A stretch of 64,000 nt of DNA from an uncultured Tenacibaculum sp. (GTDB lineage: Bacteria; Bacteroidota; Bacteroidia; Flavobacteriales; Flavobacteriaceae). Location: the NCBI GenBank assembly GCA_947492185.1, contig CANLMR010000004.1, positions 186,001 to 250,000 of the forward strand, in the 5' to 3' direction. This document shows, piece by piece, positions 34,587-47,200 of the stretch; the first letter of the stretch is position 1; each line of letters begins with the position of its first letter. The translations under genes and the position numbers were made by a program. Under the pieces are notes generated by a model, which had not been told where the DNA came from, ran no database searches, and was given only the letters and a program-made list of their open reading frames with translations.

Positions 34587-37500
34587 ATGAAAATAAAGTT
34601 ACCCCTAAGTCTATTACTTGTTTTATGGATGAATGTTTCGGTGTTTGCAACCACAAAACACTCAAGAGATAGTCTAGCTACAAATCCTACAATTAAACCT
34701 GCTAGAATTACGAGTAGCAAAAGTTTACGAAAATTTTCTTCTTTAGATAAATTCGATAAACTTGAAAGTGCTTTGGTTACTAATGCTAAAGCTCAATATA
34801 GTTTTACTGATCAAGGCTTTAAATTTAATACTCCAGATTCAACAGTTAATAAAAAATGGTTGGATATGGCTGAAAACACATTTAAAACTATTGAAGAAAC
34901 GGGTAACTTTATAGATGTACTAACTAAAGATGGTTTAAGTGAACTACCTGTTGCTATTAAACCACAAAGTATTAGTAATGTTAAATATACAGTTGGTATT
35001 GCTAAAGCAGTTTTTAAACCAGCTTTTACAGAATTAACTGTTTTTCTTAAGGTAGAATTGCCAAGTACTAATGAAAAAAGAGGAGAACAAGTTTTAATAC
35101 TTGGAGCTTCAAATGTAAAACTGTCTCACGAAGGAGGTATAATAGGGGATGCCAAACTTCAGTTGATTTCTCAGTTTACAGTAAATTTTAATAGCGGTAC
35201 GGTATTATTAACATTAAAAGGAAGTTTTGAAGAACCAGGAACTTATGCAATGATCGATTGTTCTGGTTTTAAAGAAATGGGCTTAGATGCCAATTTAAAA
35301 TTTGCAAATGGACTATTACATCCTGTAGATAAGAATGGAAAGAAAAAAATTGGATATGTAGAGGCAGACTTTAAAACCACAATTTCAGATTGGAATGATT
35401 TAGTGGTAAATATATCTTTACCTGAATTTGGAGTTAAAGGATTAGAAGGAACAACGTTTAAATTGAATACAGCTGTATTCGATTTTAGTGATTTGCGTAA
35501 TGATCCAGCTACTCCTAGTGCTTATTTAAGTAAATACTATAGTGAAGCTCCTACATTATGGAGAGGAGTTTATGTAAAATCATTGAAAGTAATTTTACCT
35601 CCTGAATTTAAAATCAAAGGGAAATCAGATGAAAGAGTAGCATTCGGAGCAACCGATTTGATTATTGATGGACAGGGAGTTACTGGTAAATTTATTGGTG
35701 AGAATGTTATTGGGTTAAAAGAAGGAGATGCTTCTGGATGGGATTTTTCTTTAGATTATTTCTTATTAGATGTTGAAACTAATAGTTTAAAAGCAGGAGA
35801 GTTTAAAGGGAAATTGGTATTACCAGTTTCGCAATTAGATAGTTTAAAGTATAATGCAGTTTTTCAACCAGGAGAATATAAGTTAAAGGTTGAAACAGAA
35901 AAAGATATTCAGTTTAACGTTTGGAAAGCTGATGTTTTACTAACCAAAGATTCTTATATAGAAATGAAAGTTTCTGATGGAAAGTTTAGACCTAAAGCAA
36001 GTTTAAACGGATCCATGAGTATTGCATCTAGTTTGAAAAAAGATGATAAACCTGCTGACCCTTCTAAAAGCGTAATCAATTTTAAAGGAATTAAGTTTCA
36101 AAAGCTAGTACTTCAAACAGAGTCCCCCAAATTTTCGGTGGAATATTTTGGTATAGAAGGAAAGTTACAATTGGCTAACTTCCCTGTTTCCATCAATGAA
36201 ATTGGTTTAAAAACCCCGTCTGGAAATAAGGCTGAATTAGTGATTGATTTAGCAGTAAACTTGATGTCTGAAGGAGATGGAGGTAATGGAGGTTCTTCTA
36301 AATTAGCGATTAAAGGTAAGTTAGATGAAGAAGGAAATAAATGGAAGTTTGATGGTGTAGACTTAGAAAAACTATTCATTAAAATGGAAGTTGCTGGTAC
36401 CGAACTTAAAGGAGCAATTTTCTTATTTGATGATGACCCAAAATATGGAACAGGATTCGCTGGAGCAGTTGGAGCTAAATTTTCTAAAGGTTTAAAATTA
36501 GAAGTAGAAGCTAAGGCATTATTTGGTAGAAAAGAAACGTTTAGATATTGGTTTGCTGATGCTAAAGTTACTATTCCTGGTGGAATTCCAGTATTTACAG
36601 GGTTTGCTTTAAATGCTTTTGGAGGAGGAGTATATAACCGTATGAAAATGGCGGGTAATACAAATGCTCAAGATGCCGCTTTTAATGAAATAGGAGCGTC
36701 TACTTCTGGTGTAATTTATGAACCTTATGAAGATAATGCTTTTGGTATGAAAGCTTCTGTTGGTATTATTACTCAGAATTCTGAAGAATTATTTCATGCT
36801 ACTGTTGAATTTGGAATGGCATTTAAAAAGAGTGGTGGTTTACAAGAAATATATTTCAAAGGATTTGGTGAGCTAATAGCACCATTGCCTCCAGAATTCC
36901 AAGATGTGGTTGACAGTAATTTGACAGCAATTGCAGAACCTGATAGTAAAGGAGTTCCAGCTCAAAAACCATCAGGGGCTATTTCAGCAAATGTATTTAT
37001 TGGTTTTGATTTTGTAAACGATATTTTTCACTCTACCTCTGAAATTTACATCAATTTTGGAATTTTAAAAGGAGTTGGAGAAAATGGTAGAGCTGGTTGG
37101 CTTGATTTTTACGTTTCACCTGACGAATGGCATTTAATGATCGGTACACCAGAAGATCGAGTAGGAATTAAAATCGATTTAGGAATACTCAAAATTCAAA
37201 TGGACAGTTATTTCATGGTAGGAGATGACTTACCAGGTAGTCCACCACCACCACCAATTGTAGCAGATATTTTAGGTGTAGATGTATCCAAATTGGATTA
37301 TATGAGAGATCTTAATATGCTTGAATCTGGTAAAGGTTTGGCGTTTGGAGCTAGCTTAAGTGTTTCTACAGGTGATTTAACCTTCCTTATTTTCTATGCG
37401 CGTTTTGATGCTGGAGTTGGTTTTGATATCATGTTAAAAGATTATGGAGAAGCTCATTGCAAAGGATCTTCTGAGCCAATTGGAATGAATGGATGGTATG

Positions 37501-39197
37501 CCAATGGACAAGCTTATGCCTATTTATATGGAGAATTAGGTTTGACCTTTAAATTATTTGGTTCCAAAACAAAAATTCCAATCATTAGTGGTGGTGGAGC
37601 TGTTTTACTTCAGGCAAGACTACCAAATCCAGCATGGTTTAGAGGATATCTTGGAGGTAAATTTAACTTATTGGGAGGTTTAATTAAAGGTAGATTTAGG
37701 TTTAAAGTAGAACTAGGAGAGAAATGTGAGATTGTAGGAGGAAGTCCTTTAGATGGTATTGTAGTTATTGGAGATATGAAACCTAAAGATGGTAGTGGAG
37801 ATGTAGATGTTTTTGCTGCTCCACAAGTATCATTTAATTTGCAGATTAATAAAATATTTGAGTTACCAGATGAGACTGGAGATAGAAAATATAAAATCTT
37901 ACTAGATGAATTCTCAGTATCTAATAATGGTCAGAAAATAAAAGGAGAAGTTAAATGGAATAACAATAATGATGTTGCAGCATTTTATTCTCATGAAATC
38001 TTACCTCCACATGCTAAGTTAAAAGCTTATGTACAATTGCATTTTGAAGAATTCAAAAACGGAAGTTGGCAAGTTATTAAATCTGATGGTAAAACATCTC
38101 TAGAAACAAAAGAGGTAAACTTTACCAGTGGAGATGCACCTAAAACAATTCCACTCACAAATATTGAATACATGTATCCAGTAAATGGGCAGCAAAACTT
38201 CTTTATTGACGAGTATAATAAAGGTTATATTAACTTAAAGAGAGGACAATCTTATTTATTTGATGCTGTTCCTAATTGGGACAAAGAAATGATTATGACT
38301 GCTAGCTCGGGAATTAAAATGAAACAAGCTTTTTCTTATAATTCAGCAAAAAAACAAGTAGTCTTTGATTTACCTAAGGATATTGCTATTAGCGAAAACT
38401 ATAATATTAATATTCAATTAGTATCAGAAGGAACAGAAATCGGAGGTAATGTTTCAGAAAGTTATACATCTAAAGATTTAGGAGATGATGATAATACTGC
38501 TGAAGTAAAAAACACTGAACTTGAAGGTACAGCTAGTAAAGACGGACAGCGAGATTTATTAACCTATGATTTTAAAACAAGTTCATATAAAACATTCAGA
38601 AGTAAAATGAATGATATGGATACAAATAAGGAACTGTATGATCATGTAGATTATCCTTACGGGTTAACATTAATCAACGGTATTAAACATCAGGAAGCAT
38701 TCGATTTAGTTGAGTTAGTAGGAAATGAATTCACAGCAGGTAATCCTTTAGTACAAGTTCATGCTAATCTAGATGATCGTTATTATAAGAGTATAATTTT
38801 TCCACTATTATATAAGAACTATCCCTTTGCTGGAGGAGAAATAACTGTAAATAGAGAAACAGATAAAGTAGGAGTTCCTCCTGTAGAAGGTGTAGAACCA
38901 TTAACTTGGTATCTTACGTATTTAGAAAATGGTAATACTGGTGAAATAAATGTACGTAATCCGTACAGATATAATTTAACTCATTATTATTTACAAGATT
39001 ATCAAGATTTAAGTTATCAATTAGTTACATCTGATTATCCTTGGCAGCAAAACCCTCAATATTCTAAAATCGTAACTGAATCTTTTCCTTACATGAGGAA
39101 AGATAAATATAAAACAACGTTTAAATATATTTTACCAGGCCAAGTTAAAATAGGTAGAGACAATACAGTTAAATATACAAACCCATTAGATGAATAA
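34587..39197 (+). CDS. Very large exported beta-rich protein of unknown function
   Basis: This 1536-residue protein has an N-terminal signal peptide (ends near SVFATT). The body is almost entirely predicted beta: residues about 120-680 look like repeated amphipathic strands, and about 690-1070 have barrel-like alternation (YAYLYGELGLTFKLFG, FRGYLGGKFNLLGGLIKGRF) interrupted by a proline linker PGSPPPPPI near 890. The C-terminal third looks like separate beta domains. There is no T9SS tail. It overlaps the Fn3 gene by 8 nt. I recognise no family; it could be a barrel, a filament or a scaffold for the toxin-like protein. Confidence 0.65.
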   Translation: MKIKLPLSLLLVLWMNVSVFATTKHSRDSLATNPTIKPARITSSKSLRKFSSLDKFDKLESALVTNAKAQYSFTDQGFKFNTPDSTVNKKWLDMAENTFKTIEETGNFIDVLTKDGLSELPVAIKPQSISNVKYTVGIAKAVFKPAFTELTVFLKVELPSTNEKRGEQVLILGASNVKLSHEGGIIGDAKLQLISQFTVNFNSGTVLLTLKGSFEEPGTYAMIDCSGFKEMGLDANLKFANGLLHPVDKNGKKKIGYVEADFKTTISDWNDLVVNISLPEFGVKGLEGTTFKLNTAVFDFSDLRNDPATPSAYLSKYYSEAPTLWRGVYVKSLKVILPPEFKIKGKSDERVAFGATDLIIDGQGVTGKFIGENVIGLKEGDASGWDFSLDYFLLDVETNSLKAGEFKGKLVLPVSQLDSLKYNAVFQPGEYKLKVETEKDIQFNVWKADVLLTKDSYIEMKVSDGKFRPKASLNGSMSIASSLKKDDKPADPSKSVINFKGIKFQKLVLQTESPKFSVEYFGIEGKLQLANFPVSINEIGLKTPSGNKAELVIDLAVNLMSEGDGGNGGSSKLAIKGKLDEEGNKWKFDGVDLEKLFIKMEVAGTELKGAIFLFDDDPKYGTGFAGAVGAKFSKGLKLEVEAKALFGRKETFRYWFADAKVTIPGGIPVFTGFALNAFGGGVYNRMKMAGNTNAQDAAFNEIGASTSGVIYEPYEDNAFGMKASVGIITQNSEELFHATVEFGMAFKKSGGLQEIYFKGFGELIAPLPPEFQDVVDSNLTAIAEPDSKGVPAQKPSGAISANVFIGFDFVNDIFHSTSEIYINFGILKGVGENGRAGWLDFYVSPDEWHLMIGTPEDRVGIKIDLGILKIQMDSYFMVGDDLPGSPPPPPIVADILGVDVSKLDYMRDLNMLESGKGLAFGASLSVSTGDLTFLIFYARFDAGVGFDIMLKDYGEAHCKGSSEPIGMNGWYANGQAYAYLYGELGLTFKLFGSKTKIPIISGGGAVLLQARLPNPAWFRGYLGGKFNLLGGLIKGRFRFKVELGEKCEIVGGSPLDGIVVIGDMKPKDGSGDVDVFAAPQVSFNLQINKIFELPDETGDRKYKILLDEFSVSNNGQKIKGEVKWNNNNDVAAFYSHEILPPHAKLKAYVQLHFEEFKNGSWQVIKSDGKTSLETKEVNFTSGDAPKTIPLTNIEYMYPVNGQQNFFIDEYNKGYINLKRGQSYLFDAVPNWDKEMIMTASSGIKMKQAFSYNSAKKQVVFDLPKDIAISENYNINIQLVSEGTEIGGNVSESYTSKDLGDDDNTAEVKNTELEGTASKDGQRDLLTYDFKTSSYKTFRSKMNDMDTNKELYDHVDYPYGLTLINGIKHQEAFDLVELVGNEFTAGNPLVQVHANLDDRYYKSIIFPLLYKNYPFAGGEITVNRETDKVGVPPVEGVEPLTWYLTYLENGNTGEINVRNPYRYNLTHYYLQDYQDLSYQLVTSDYPWQQNPQYSKIVTESFPYMRKDKYKTTFKYILPGQVKIGRDNTVKYTNPLDE

Positions 39198-41295
39198 AAG
39201 TTTTAGAAATTTAGTATTATCATTCATGTTACTGTTTTTAACAGTGATATCTAAAGCTTATGCGCAGAAAGAAATCGGTAATGAGCCTGCTGAAGTAAAA
39301 GCTATTGCTACAGTAACAAAAAAAAATATCATGTTGCGTTGGGGTGTTACAACTCCAACAGCTTGGAAGTATTCTAACAAGTATGGATATATAATTGAAC
39401 GTAGAACAATTGTAAAAGATAAAATTGTATTAAGGCAACCTACAGTAAAGATTTTAACCACTTCACCATTAAAACCTAAACCAATGATGGAATGGAAAGA
39501 ATTTACCGAACGTAATACAAATGCAGCCATTGCTGCACAGGCTTTGTACGGTGATCAATTTGAAGTATCGATGAATGAAGGAGGAAATGGTATTTTAAGC
39601 GTGATTAATCAAGCACAGGTTTTTGAACAACGTTTCACTTTTGCTTATTATGCTGCAGATCAAGATTTTGAAGTTGCTAAATTTTCTGGTCTAGCTTTTA
39701 TAGATGATGATATAGTAGAAGGTGAGAAATATTTATACACAATTAAAGTAGCATCAACTGAAAACTTTAAATATAAAATTAAAAAAGGAGGAGTTTTTAT
39801 AGGAAGTATGGATTATAAACCACTTCCTGAGCCTCAAGAATTTGTTGGGGTTTTTAAAGATAAAACTGCAATTTTAAGTTGGAATTTTCAAATTTTAAAA
39901 AGATACTACACGAATTATATAATTCAAAAATCAGAAGATGGAGGAAAAAGTTTTAAAAGTTTAGGAAATACACCTATAGCAAATTTTGGAGAAAAAGAAA
40001 CCAATCCTTCTAATAGGATGATGTATGTAGATAGTCTTTTTCAAAATAATAAGGCTTATAAATATAGGATCAAAGGAATTTCACCTTTTGGAATAGAAGG
40101 TCCATTTTCAAATATAGTTTCAGGAAAAGGAGTTGATCCATTAATTTATAATCCTTTCTTAACTGATTTGTCATTTCAAGATAATGGTAGTGTTATTTTA
40201 AATTGGGAGTTCCCAAGTCAAGGAGTAAATACATTAAAAAAATTCGAATTGTATAGATCTGACACTCCTAAAGGAAAGTATTTATTAGTGAACCCATCTA
40301 TTGCTAAAAACTTAAGAAGCATTAATATCAATAATTTACAGGCAATTAATTATTATAAAATTGTTGCTATTGGTTATGATGGAAGCCGTCGTGAATCATT
40401 TCCGAAAATGGTTCAACCAGATGATAATACACCACCAGCTGTTCCATTTGGTTTAACAGGCACAATTGATTCTTTAGGTGTTGTAAAAATAAATTGGAAT
40501 AAAAATGTTGAGGTTGATTTTTTAGGGTATAGAGTATTTAGGGCAAATTTAAAAAATGATGAATTTACTCAAATTACATTCAAACCTATTCCTAATAGTT
40601 CGATTATTGATACGGTAAATATTAAAACACTAAATAAAAAAATATACTATAAAGTTCAAGCATTTGATAAGCGATATAATCCTTCAGCTTTTTCACAAGT
40701 TTTAGAATTAAAAAGACCTGATATTGTTCCTCCTACATCACCAATATTTACTTCTTTTGAAGCTAATGTTAATAATGTAAGATTAAATTGGGTTTGTAGT
40801 ACTAGTGATGATGCTAAAGCTACATTATTATACAGGAAAGAAGCTGGTAGTCAATTAGATTGGATGCTAATTAGAGAATTCCCTTTACCAGTTAATAAGT
40901 TTGAAGATACTTCGGTTCAAACAGGAAAAACGTATTTATATACTGTCATTACTGTGGATGAGTCAGGATTGGAGTCAGAACCAATAAGACCTCTGAAAAT
41001 TACGATTTCAGATAATGTAGCTAAAGATCCTATTAAAAAATTTAATGGTATAGTTAATAGAGAATCAAAATACATCCGTTTAAGCTGGAATTATAATGCT
41101 AAAGAAGTAAAAGAGTATGTGTTATACAAAGCAGATGGAGAAAATCAACCAACCTTATTTAAGATTTTTACTGATAAGACAAAAAGTTTTACTGATCGAC
41201 AATTGTTAGTTAATACTAAATACACGTATTTGCTTCAGGCAATTTTTAATTCTGGTGCAAAATCTCCCTTAAAAAAAATCAACCTCAATTACTAA
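39190..41295 (+). CDS. Exported protein with multiple fibronectin type III domains
   Basis: This 701-residue protein has a signal peptide (ends near AYAQKE). It contains about five or six Fn3-like modules of about 90-100 residues, each with a W-core strand (ILSWNFQ, VILNWEF, VKINWNKN, VRLNWVCS, IRLSWNYN) and a late Tyr strand (YYKIVAIGYD, TYLYTVITVDESG). Fn3 arrays are extracellular binding or spacer elements. No T9SS tail is evident, so it probably stays in the periplasm or is assembled with partners. It is coupled to the preceding gene by an 8-nt overlap and lies 3 bp from the SprB-like gene. Confidence 0.75.
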   Translation: MNKSFRNLVLSFMLLFLTVISKAYAQKEIGNEPAEVKAIATVTKKNIMLRWGVTTPTAWKYSNKYGYIIERRTIVKDKIVLRQPTVKILTTSPLKPKPMMEWKEFTERNTNAAIAAQALYGDQFEVSMNEGGNGILSVINQAQVFEQRFTFAYYAADQDFEVAKFSGLAFIDDDIVEGEKYLYTIKVASTENFKYKIKKGGVFIGSMDYKPLPEPQEFVGVFKDKTAILSWNFQILKRYYTNYIIQKSEDGGKSFKSLGNTPIANFGEKETNPSNRMMYVDSLFQNNKAYKYRIKGISPFGIEGPFSNIVSGKGVDPLIYNPFLTDLSFQDNGSVILNWEFPSQGVNTLKKFELYRSDTPKGKYLLVNPSIAKNLRSININNLQAINYYKIVAIGYDGSRRESFPKMVQPDDNTPPAVPFGLTGTIDSLGVVKINWNKNVEVDFLGYRVFRANLKNDEFTQITFKPIPNSSIIDTVNIKTLNKKIYYKVQAFDKRYNPSAFSQVLELKRPDIVPPTSPIFTSFEANVNNVRLNWVCSTSDDAKATLLYRKEAGSQLDWMLIREFPLPVNKFEDTSVQTGKTYLYTVITVDESGLESEPIRPLKITISDNVAKDPIKKFNGIVNRESKYIRLSWNYNAKEVKEYVLYKADGENQPTLFKIFTDKTKSFTDRQLLVNTKYTYLLQAIFNSGAKSPLKKINLNY

Positions 41296-41298
41296 GTT

Positions 41299-44200
41299 AT
41301 GAAAAGAATAATTTTAATAATCAGTATACTATTTACAGCTCTGCCAGTTTTATCTCAGAGTTTTAAGGTAAATTATAGGTTAACAGCAAGACCAGCAAAT
41401 AGTACATACGGTGACGGATGTAATAATAATATTAATGTAAAAATTTTCTATAGAATAAATGGAGGTAGTGAAATAAGTAAACAAATCTTCAATCAAGATT
41501 TAAATGGTGGAGGTGGAACTTATAATTTTCCTCAAACTATTTATGGAGGAGATGTTGTATTTACAAAAGTAGAGGTAAGAACTTCTCGAAATTGGAAAAG
41601 ACTTATAGGAGGTTGTGGAGGTAACGGTTCATTCAATAATTCACTAAGAACAACATCTATTAACAGTAGATGTACTAAATTATTATCAGGTAGCAATTTA
41701 GCTCGTTGGTGGGTAACATCATTAAATATAGATATAAAACCAGTTGTTAATTTAACCCCTAAAAATGTTATTGCTTGTCAATCTGGAGCTGCTGTTGTTA
41801 ATAGTGGATTTCACAGTAGTAAAGCATACAGTGGTATATATAGATGGGAGTTTTTAGATCCAGTAAATACAGTAAGTACTATAACTACTGCATATCAAAA
41901 CTTAATAAATGCAAGTGACCAAGCTTATCAAATTTGGCAAGATTGTGAAAATTTTAGTGGTGGTGGAGGTCCAGGTGATCCTATATTTAGAGCGTCTGGA
42001 AATGTTAAAAAAACAAAGTATGATAATTCAGTTGCAGGAAGACCTCCTATTGGTCCAATACCGGGAGGTAATCCAAGTGCAAACTGTAGAAGATGGTATG
42101 ATCGATATGTAACTGCTTATCAAAAAGTAAGAGATTACACAGGTCAAAAATATTATCCAAGAAAAATCTGGAGAGCCATTCCTAGTGAGAATGGTAAGGC
42201 AATTGCTAATATTACACTTACAGACTTATATTCAAGAGAATCAGATAGATTAAAAGCGTTAACTAACAAGGTAATTAGTATTAGAATAAATCCAAATTGT
42301 AGTGGAGAAGGAGATATTAATACTCCAGTGAGTATATCACAAATCCAATTCTTTTCAGATCCACCTCCTATAACCAAAACTGAATTCAGTTCTCCAACCT
42401 GTTCATATGACCCAATAGATAATTTTAAAATTTTCTTTTCTAGACAATTGTTATCCACAGAACGATTAAACATTAACTTAAAGAAAAAACTATCTCAAGC
42501 TCCCTTTACGTATGAGACGATAGCTAACAATATAAATATTTCCTCGTTTCAAGAAATTACATCAGGTAGTTTATATAGTTATACATGGAATCCTAGTAAT
42601 GGTAATGAGTTACCAGAAGCAGGTGAATATAGAATAGAACTGTCAGGAGCTAGTGGTAATCCTTTTTGTAATAATGGTACTTTACAATATGATTTTAGTA
42701 TAGCTATTCCTCCTAAAGTAAATTTTTTGTCTGCTGTAAAAGAACAAGATGTCACATGTTTTAATGGAAGTGATGGAAAAATAAAAATTACAGCTTCTGG
42801 AGGTTCAAACAGTTTTCAATATAGTATAGATAATAAAGCCACTTGGAGTGCTGCATTTACAAATTCCACAATTATTACTGGAAGAACCGCCGGAACTCAT
42901 AAAATTTGGTTAAGAGATTCAAAAAGTTGTATAGATCAAGACTTTCCAAGTCGTAATGTAACTTTAGCTCCAAAAGCTAAAATTACTCATGTTGTTACAG
43001 CTAATACTAATGAAATTATAAACCCCGGTAAACCTGGTGGAACAGATGGTTCTATTAAAATTAATAGTGTTAGCGGTGGTACTCCTTCGGGTAATAAATA
43101 TGATTATGAAGTACTTTTAAATGGTAATAGTTCAACTATTCTTTCAGGAACAGCTAATGGAACAAGCTCTACAATAATTGAAAACTTACCAAAGGGAACA
43201 CATAAAATTAGATATAGTGATAGTAAAGGATGTGTATCGGAAGCTTATACACTACCAACTTTATCTGATCCGCAAGCGGTCGAGTTTGATCAAGCAATAG
43301 TTAATGCTAAATGTAAGGGAGCGAATGGACAAATAAAAGTTTCTAATGTAAGAGGAGGATATAAAAATTATAAAATTAAAGTAGAAGGTTCAGGAATAAC
43401 TCCTCTTGAAGAAACTAATGTACCACCTAGTACTGAAAAAATATTTAATGTTAAGGCTGGAACCTACAAGATTACAGTTACAGATACTAGATCTGGAATA
43501 AAAGTAAAAAATAGTATAATAGTTGGAGAACCAAATGAAATTATTATTACAAATGTTAATGCTAGTAATATTGATTGTAATGGAGGTAAATCTACAGTAA
43601 CTATTACTACATCTGGAGGACAAACAGGTGTTGTTTATGAATATGCTATTCATAAACCATCAGGTATGGTTTGGCAATCTAGCAATACATTTAGCTTAGA
43701 TGCTAGTCCTACAGTTGGTTACCGTTTTGTAGCTAGAGATAAAAATCAAACATTTTGTAAATCTCAGCCTTCGACAAAAACAACAATAAGCGAACCTACT
43801 AGTATAGTATTAGGAACACCTCAAATAATTGATAATACTATTTTTAATGGTATTACTGGAGAAATACAAATACCTATATCAGGTGGAACTCCAGGATATA
43901 CAGTTACTTGGACAAGAAATGGTTCAAGTATTGGGAAAACAGGAGCAACAATTACAGGACTAACTGCAGGTACTTATATTGCTACAGTAAAAGATTCAAA
44001 ACAATGTACTCTAGTCTCATCGAATATTATAGTAGATGAACCTGATGAATTAAAAGTGTTTGTTACGATTGATTCTGAGATAGACTGTAATGGAGGAAAT
44101 GGTGTTGTTCGTGCTAATCCTTCTGGTGGTTCAGAAAGTTATACTTATAAATGGTATAGAAATAATACGTTAATTTCTGGAGCAAATTCAATTACCTATC

Positions 44201-47200
44201 AAGGAATATCAGGAAATTACGAAGTTGAAGTAAATGACGGTTATATTTCAAAAAGAAGTGCTATTAAAAATTTAGGTCAACCTAATACTATAACTTTAAG
44301 TTTAACTAAAGAAGATATTTCATGTAATACTGTTGATGATGGAAAAATTACAATAAATGCTAGTGGAGGAACACCACCATATTATTATTCTATAGACGAC
44401 AAAACTACATATACAGCTGTTTCTAGTTTAGATAGTAATACGATAACAGATTTAACTGATGGAGTTTTTAATGTTTGGATAAAGGATGCTAATGATTGTG
44501 AAATAAGTTCTTCAAAGAGTGTTACTATTGTTAGACCACCATTGTTAGAAATTACAAGTTTTAATATTGATAATAATCAGGTAATTAATGAGAGCAAGGG
44601 GGCAATTCAAATTGTAGTTGATGGAGGTACTAAACCTTATACTTTTTCATGGACTAGAAAAAATGATGCTACTTACAGTTCTTCTAATCAAAACATATCA
44701 GATCTACCTGCAAGCATATATATTGTTGAAGTAGCAGATGAAGAAGGTTGTAAAATAACAAAAGAATTTGATGTTAAAGAGCCATTACCTTTAGGTGTAA
44801 CTATACAAAAAACTAAAGATGTTTTGTGTAAAGACGATGTTACTGGTGAACTTTTTGCTGAAGTAACAGGAGGCTATCCTTTAGCTTCTGTACCTTCTGA
44901 TTTTGACTATAGATGGTACGAAGTAATTGGTTCGACAACAAATTTATTAAATGCATCAAATCTTAAATTAGATAGAATAAGTAATCTTAAAGCCGCAAAA
45001 TATAGAGTAGTTGTTAACGATGTTAAAGGAACTTCTACCAGCGCAGATTTTGAAATCACCGAACCAGATGCTATTAGAATTGCTATTAATAAACAACAAA
45101 ATGTGAGTTGTTTTGAAGGAAATGACGGTGTAATTGAAATTACTGTTACAGGCGGTACAGCACCTTTTACATATAAATGGACTAATGATTTAGATGCGAC
45201 ATTTAATGCATCTACAAAAGATATTAGTACATTGAAAGAAGGAGATTATACTCTGGAAATTACAGATAAAAATAATTGTAAGTTTACTTCTAATATCATT
45301 AAAATAGAACAACCTACTTCTAAAATTAGTATTGATAGCTTTAATGTTGTAAATCTTACAGGATTTGAAACTAATAATGGTAGTATTTCGGTAGATGTAT
45401 CTGGAGGTACACCTGGTTATACCTATGAGTGGAGAGTAAAAGGAACAACAACTATTATTGGAACTTTAAATTCAATAGATAATTTAAGTGAAGGTAATTA
45501 CGAATTAACTATTAAAGATTCAAAATTGTGTTCACTTGTACAAGAGTATCCAGTTACACAACCAGATTTATTAGTTGTAAATTCAATTAATCAAATAGGA
45601 GATATTCTTTGTAATGGAGATAAAGGAATAAATTTAGAAGCTACTGGTATAACTGGAGGAGTTACTCCATATAGTTATTCTTGGAATTTTAAAGGAGTTG
45701 CTACAGTGTTAAGTGCTACTACTATCCTGGAAGATGTTGGAGCAGGAACATATGTAATAACTGTTACCGATAAAAATGATAATGTTGTTACCAAAGAATA
45801 CACAATTTCAGAGCCAGTAGTTTTAGAAATATCAAATGTTGATACTCAAGATGTTTCTTGTCATGCAGGAAATAATGCATTTATAGATTTAACAGTTAGT
45901 GGAGGAGTGTTACCATACACTTATAGTTGGAAACATGGAGAAACCACTTCTAGGATTGAAGACTTGAAAGAAGGTGTATATGAAGTTACTATCCGTGATA
46001 AAAATTTATGTGAGGTTACACAAAGTTTTACAATTTCACAACCTTCTTCTAGATTAAGTTTAACCAATGAAAATGTAGTTAATTTAACCGGTTTTGAAAC
46101 GAATAATGGTAGTATTTCTATTGAAGTATTAGGAGGTACACAAAATTATACTTATGAATGGAGAGTTAAAGGAGAAACTACTATAATTGGAAATTCAAAT
46201 AGTATTAACAACTTAAGTGCCAACTTTTATGAATTAACAGTCATAGATTCAAATTCATGTTCTTTAGTTGAAGAGTTTTTAGTTTCGCAGCCATCCTTAT
46301 TGGAAGTTAACGTTGTTGAAACCTTATCTATTTTATGTAATGGGGATAAAGGTATTTTAACTGCAAATGTAAGTGGAGGAGTAACTCCATATAGTTATTC
46401 TTGGAACTTAAAAGGAGATGCTACAGTACTAAGTACCACAGATAAGCTAGAGAATATTGCAGCAGGTATATATGTAATAACAATTATAGATAAGAACAGT
46501 AATATTACAACAAAGGAATATACAATTTTAGAGCCAGCCGTTTTAGAAATATCAAATGTTGATACTCAAGATGTTTCTTGTCATGCAGGGAATGATGCAT
46601 TTATAGACTTAACAGTTAGTGGAGGAGTGTTACCATATACGTATAGTTGGAAACATGGTGCAACCACTTCTAAATTAGAAAACTTAACAAAAGGTACTTA
46701 TGAAGTAACCATTAGAGATAAGAATTTATGTGAGGTTACACGTACATTTACAATTACAGAGCCAGTTTCAGCTTTAGCAATTGATAATAGTAATGTTACT
46801 AACTTAACAGGATTTGAGACAAATAATGGTAGTATTTCAGTTGATGTTGTAGGAGGTACTCCAGTTTATACTTATGAGTGGAGAGTAAAAGGAACAACAG
46901 CTATTATTGGAAGTTCAAATTCAATTGATAACTTAAGTGCTGGAGATTATGAGTTAACTATTAAAGATTCTAAATTATGTGAAGTAGTTAGAGATTTTAC
47001 AGTTACTCAGCCATCTTTATTGGAAGTTGATGTAGTTGAAACCTTATCTATTTTATGTAATGGGGATAAAGGTATTTTAACTGCAAATGTAAGTGGAGGA
47101 GTAACTCCATATAGTTATTCTTGGAACTTAAAAGGAGATGCTACAGTACTAAGTATCACAGATAAGCTAGAGAATATTGCAGCAGGTATATATGTAATAA

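Noticed and set aside
43390..43653. Open frame on the minus strand inside the adhesin gene
   Set aside because: It is antisense to a well-supported coding gene, has Ser/Asn/Cys-rich composition and no start signals; it is a shadow of repetitive codons.
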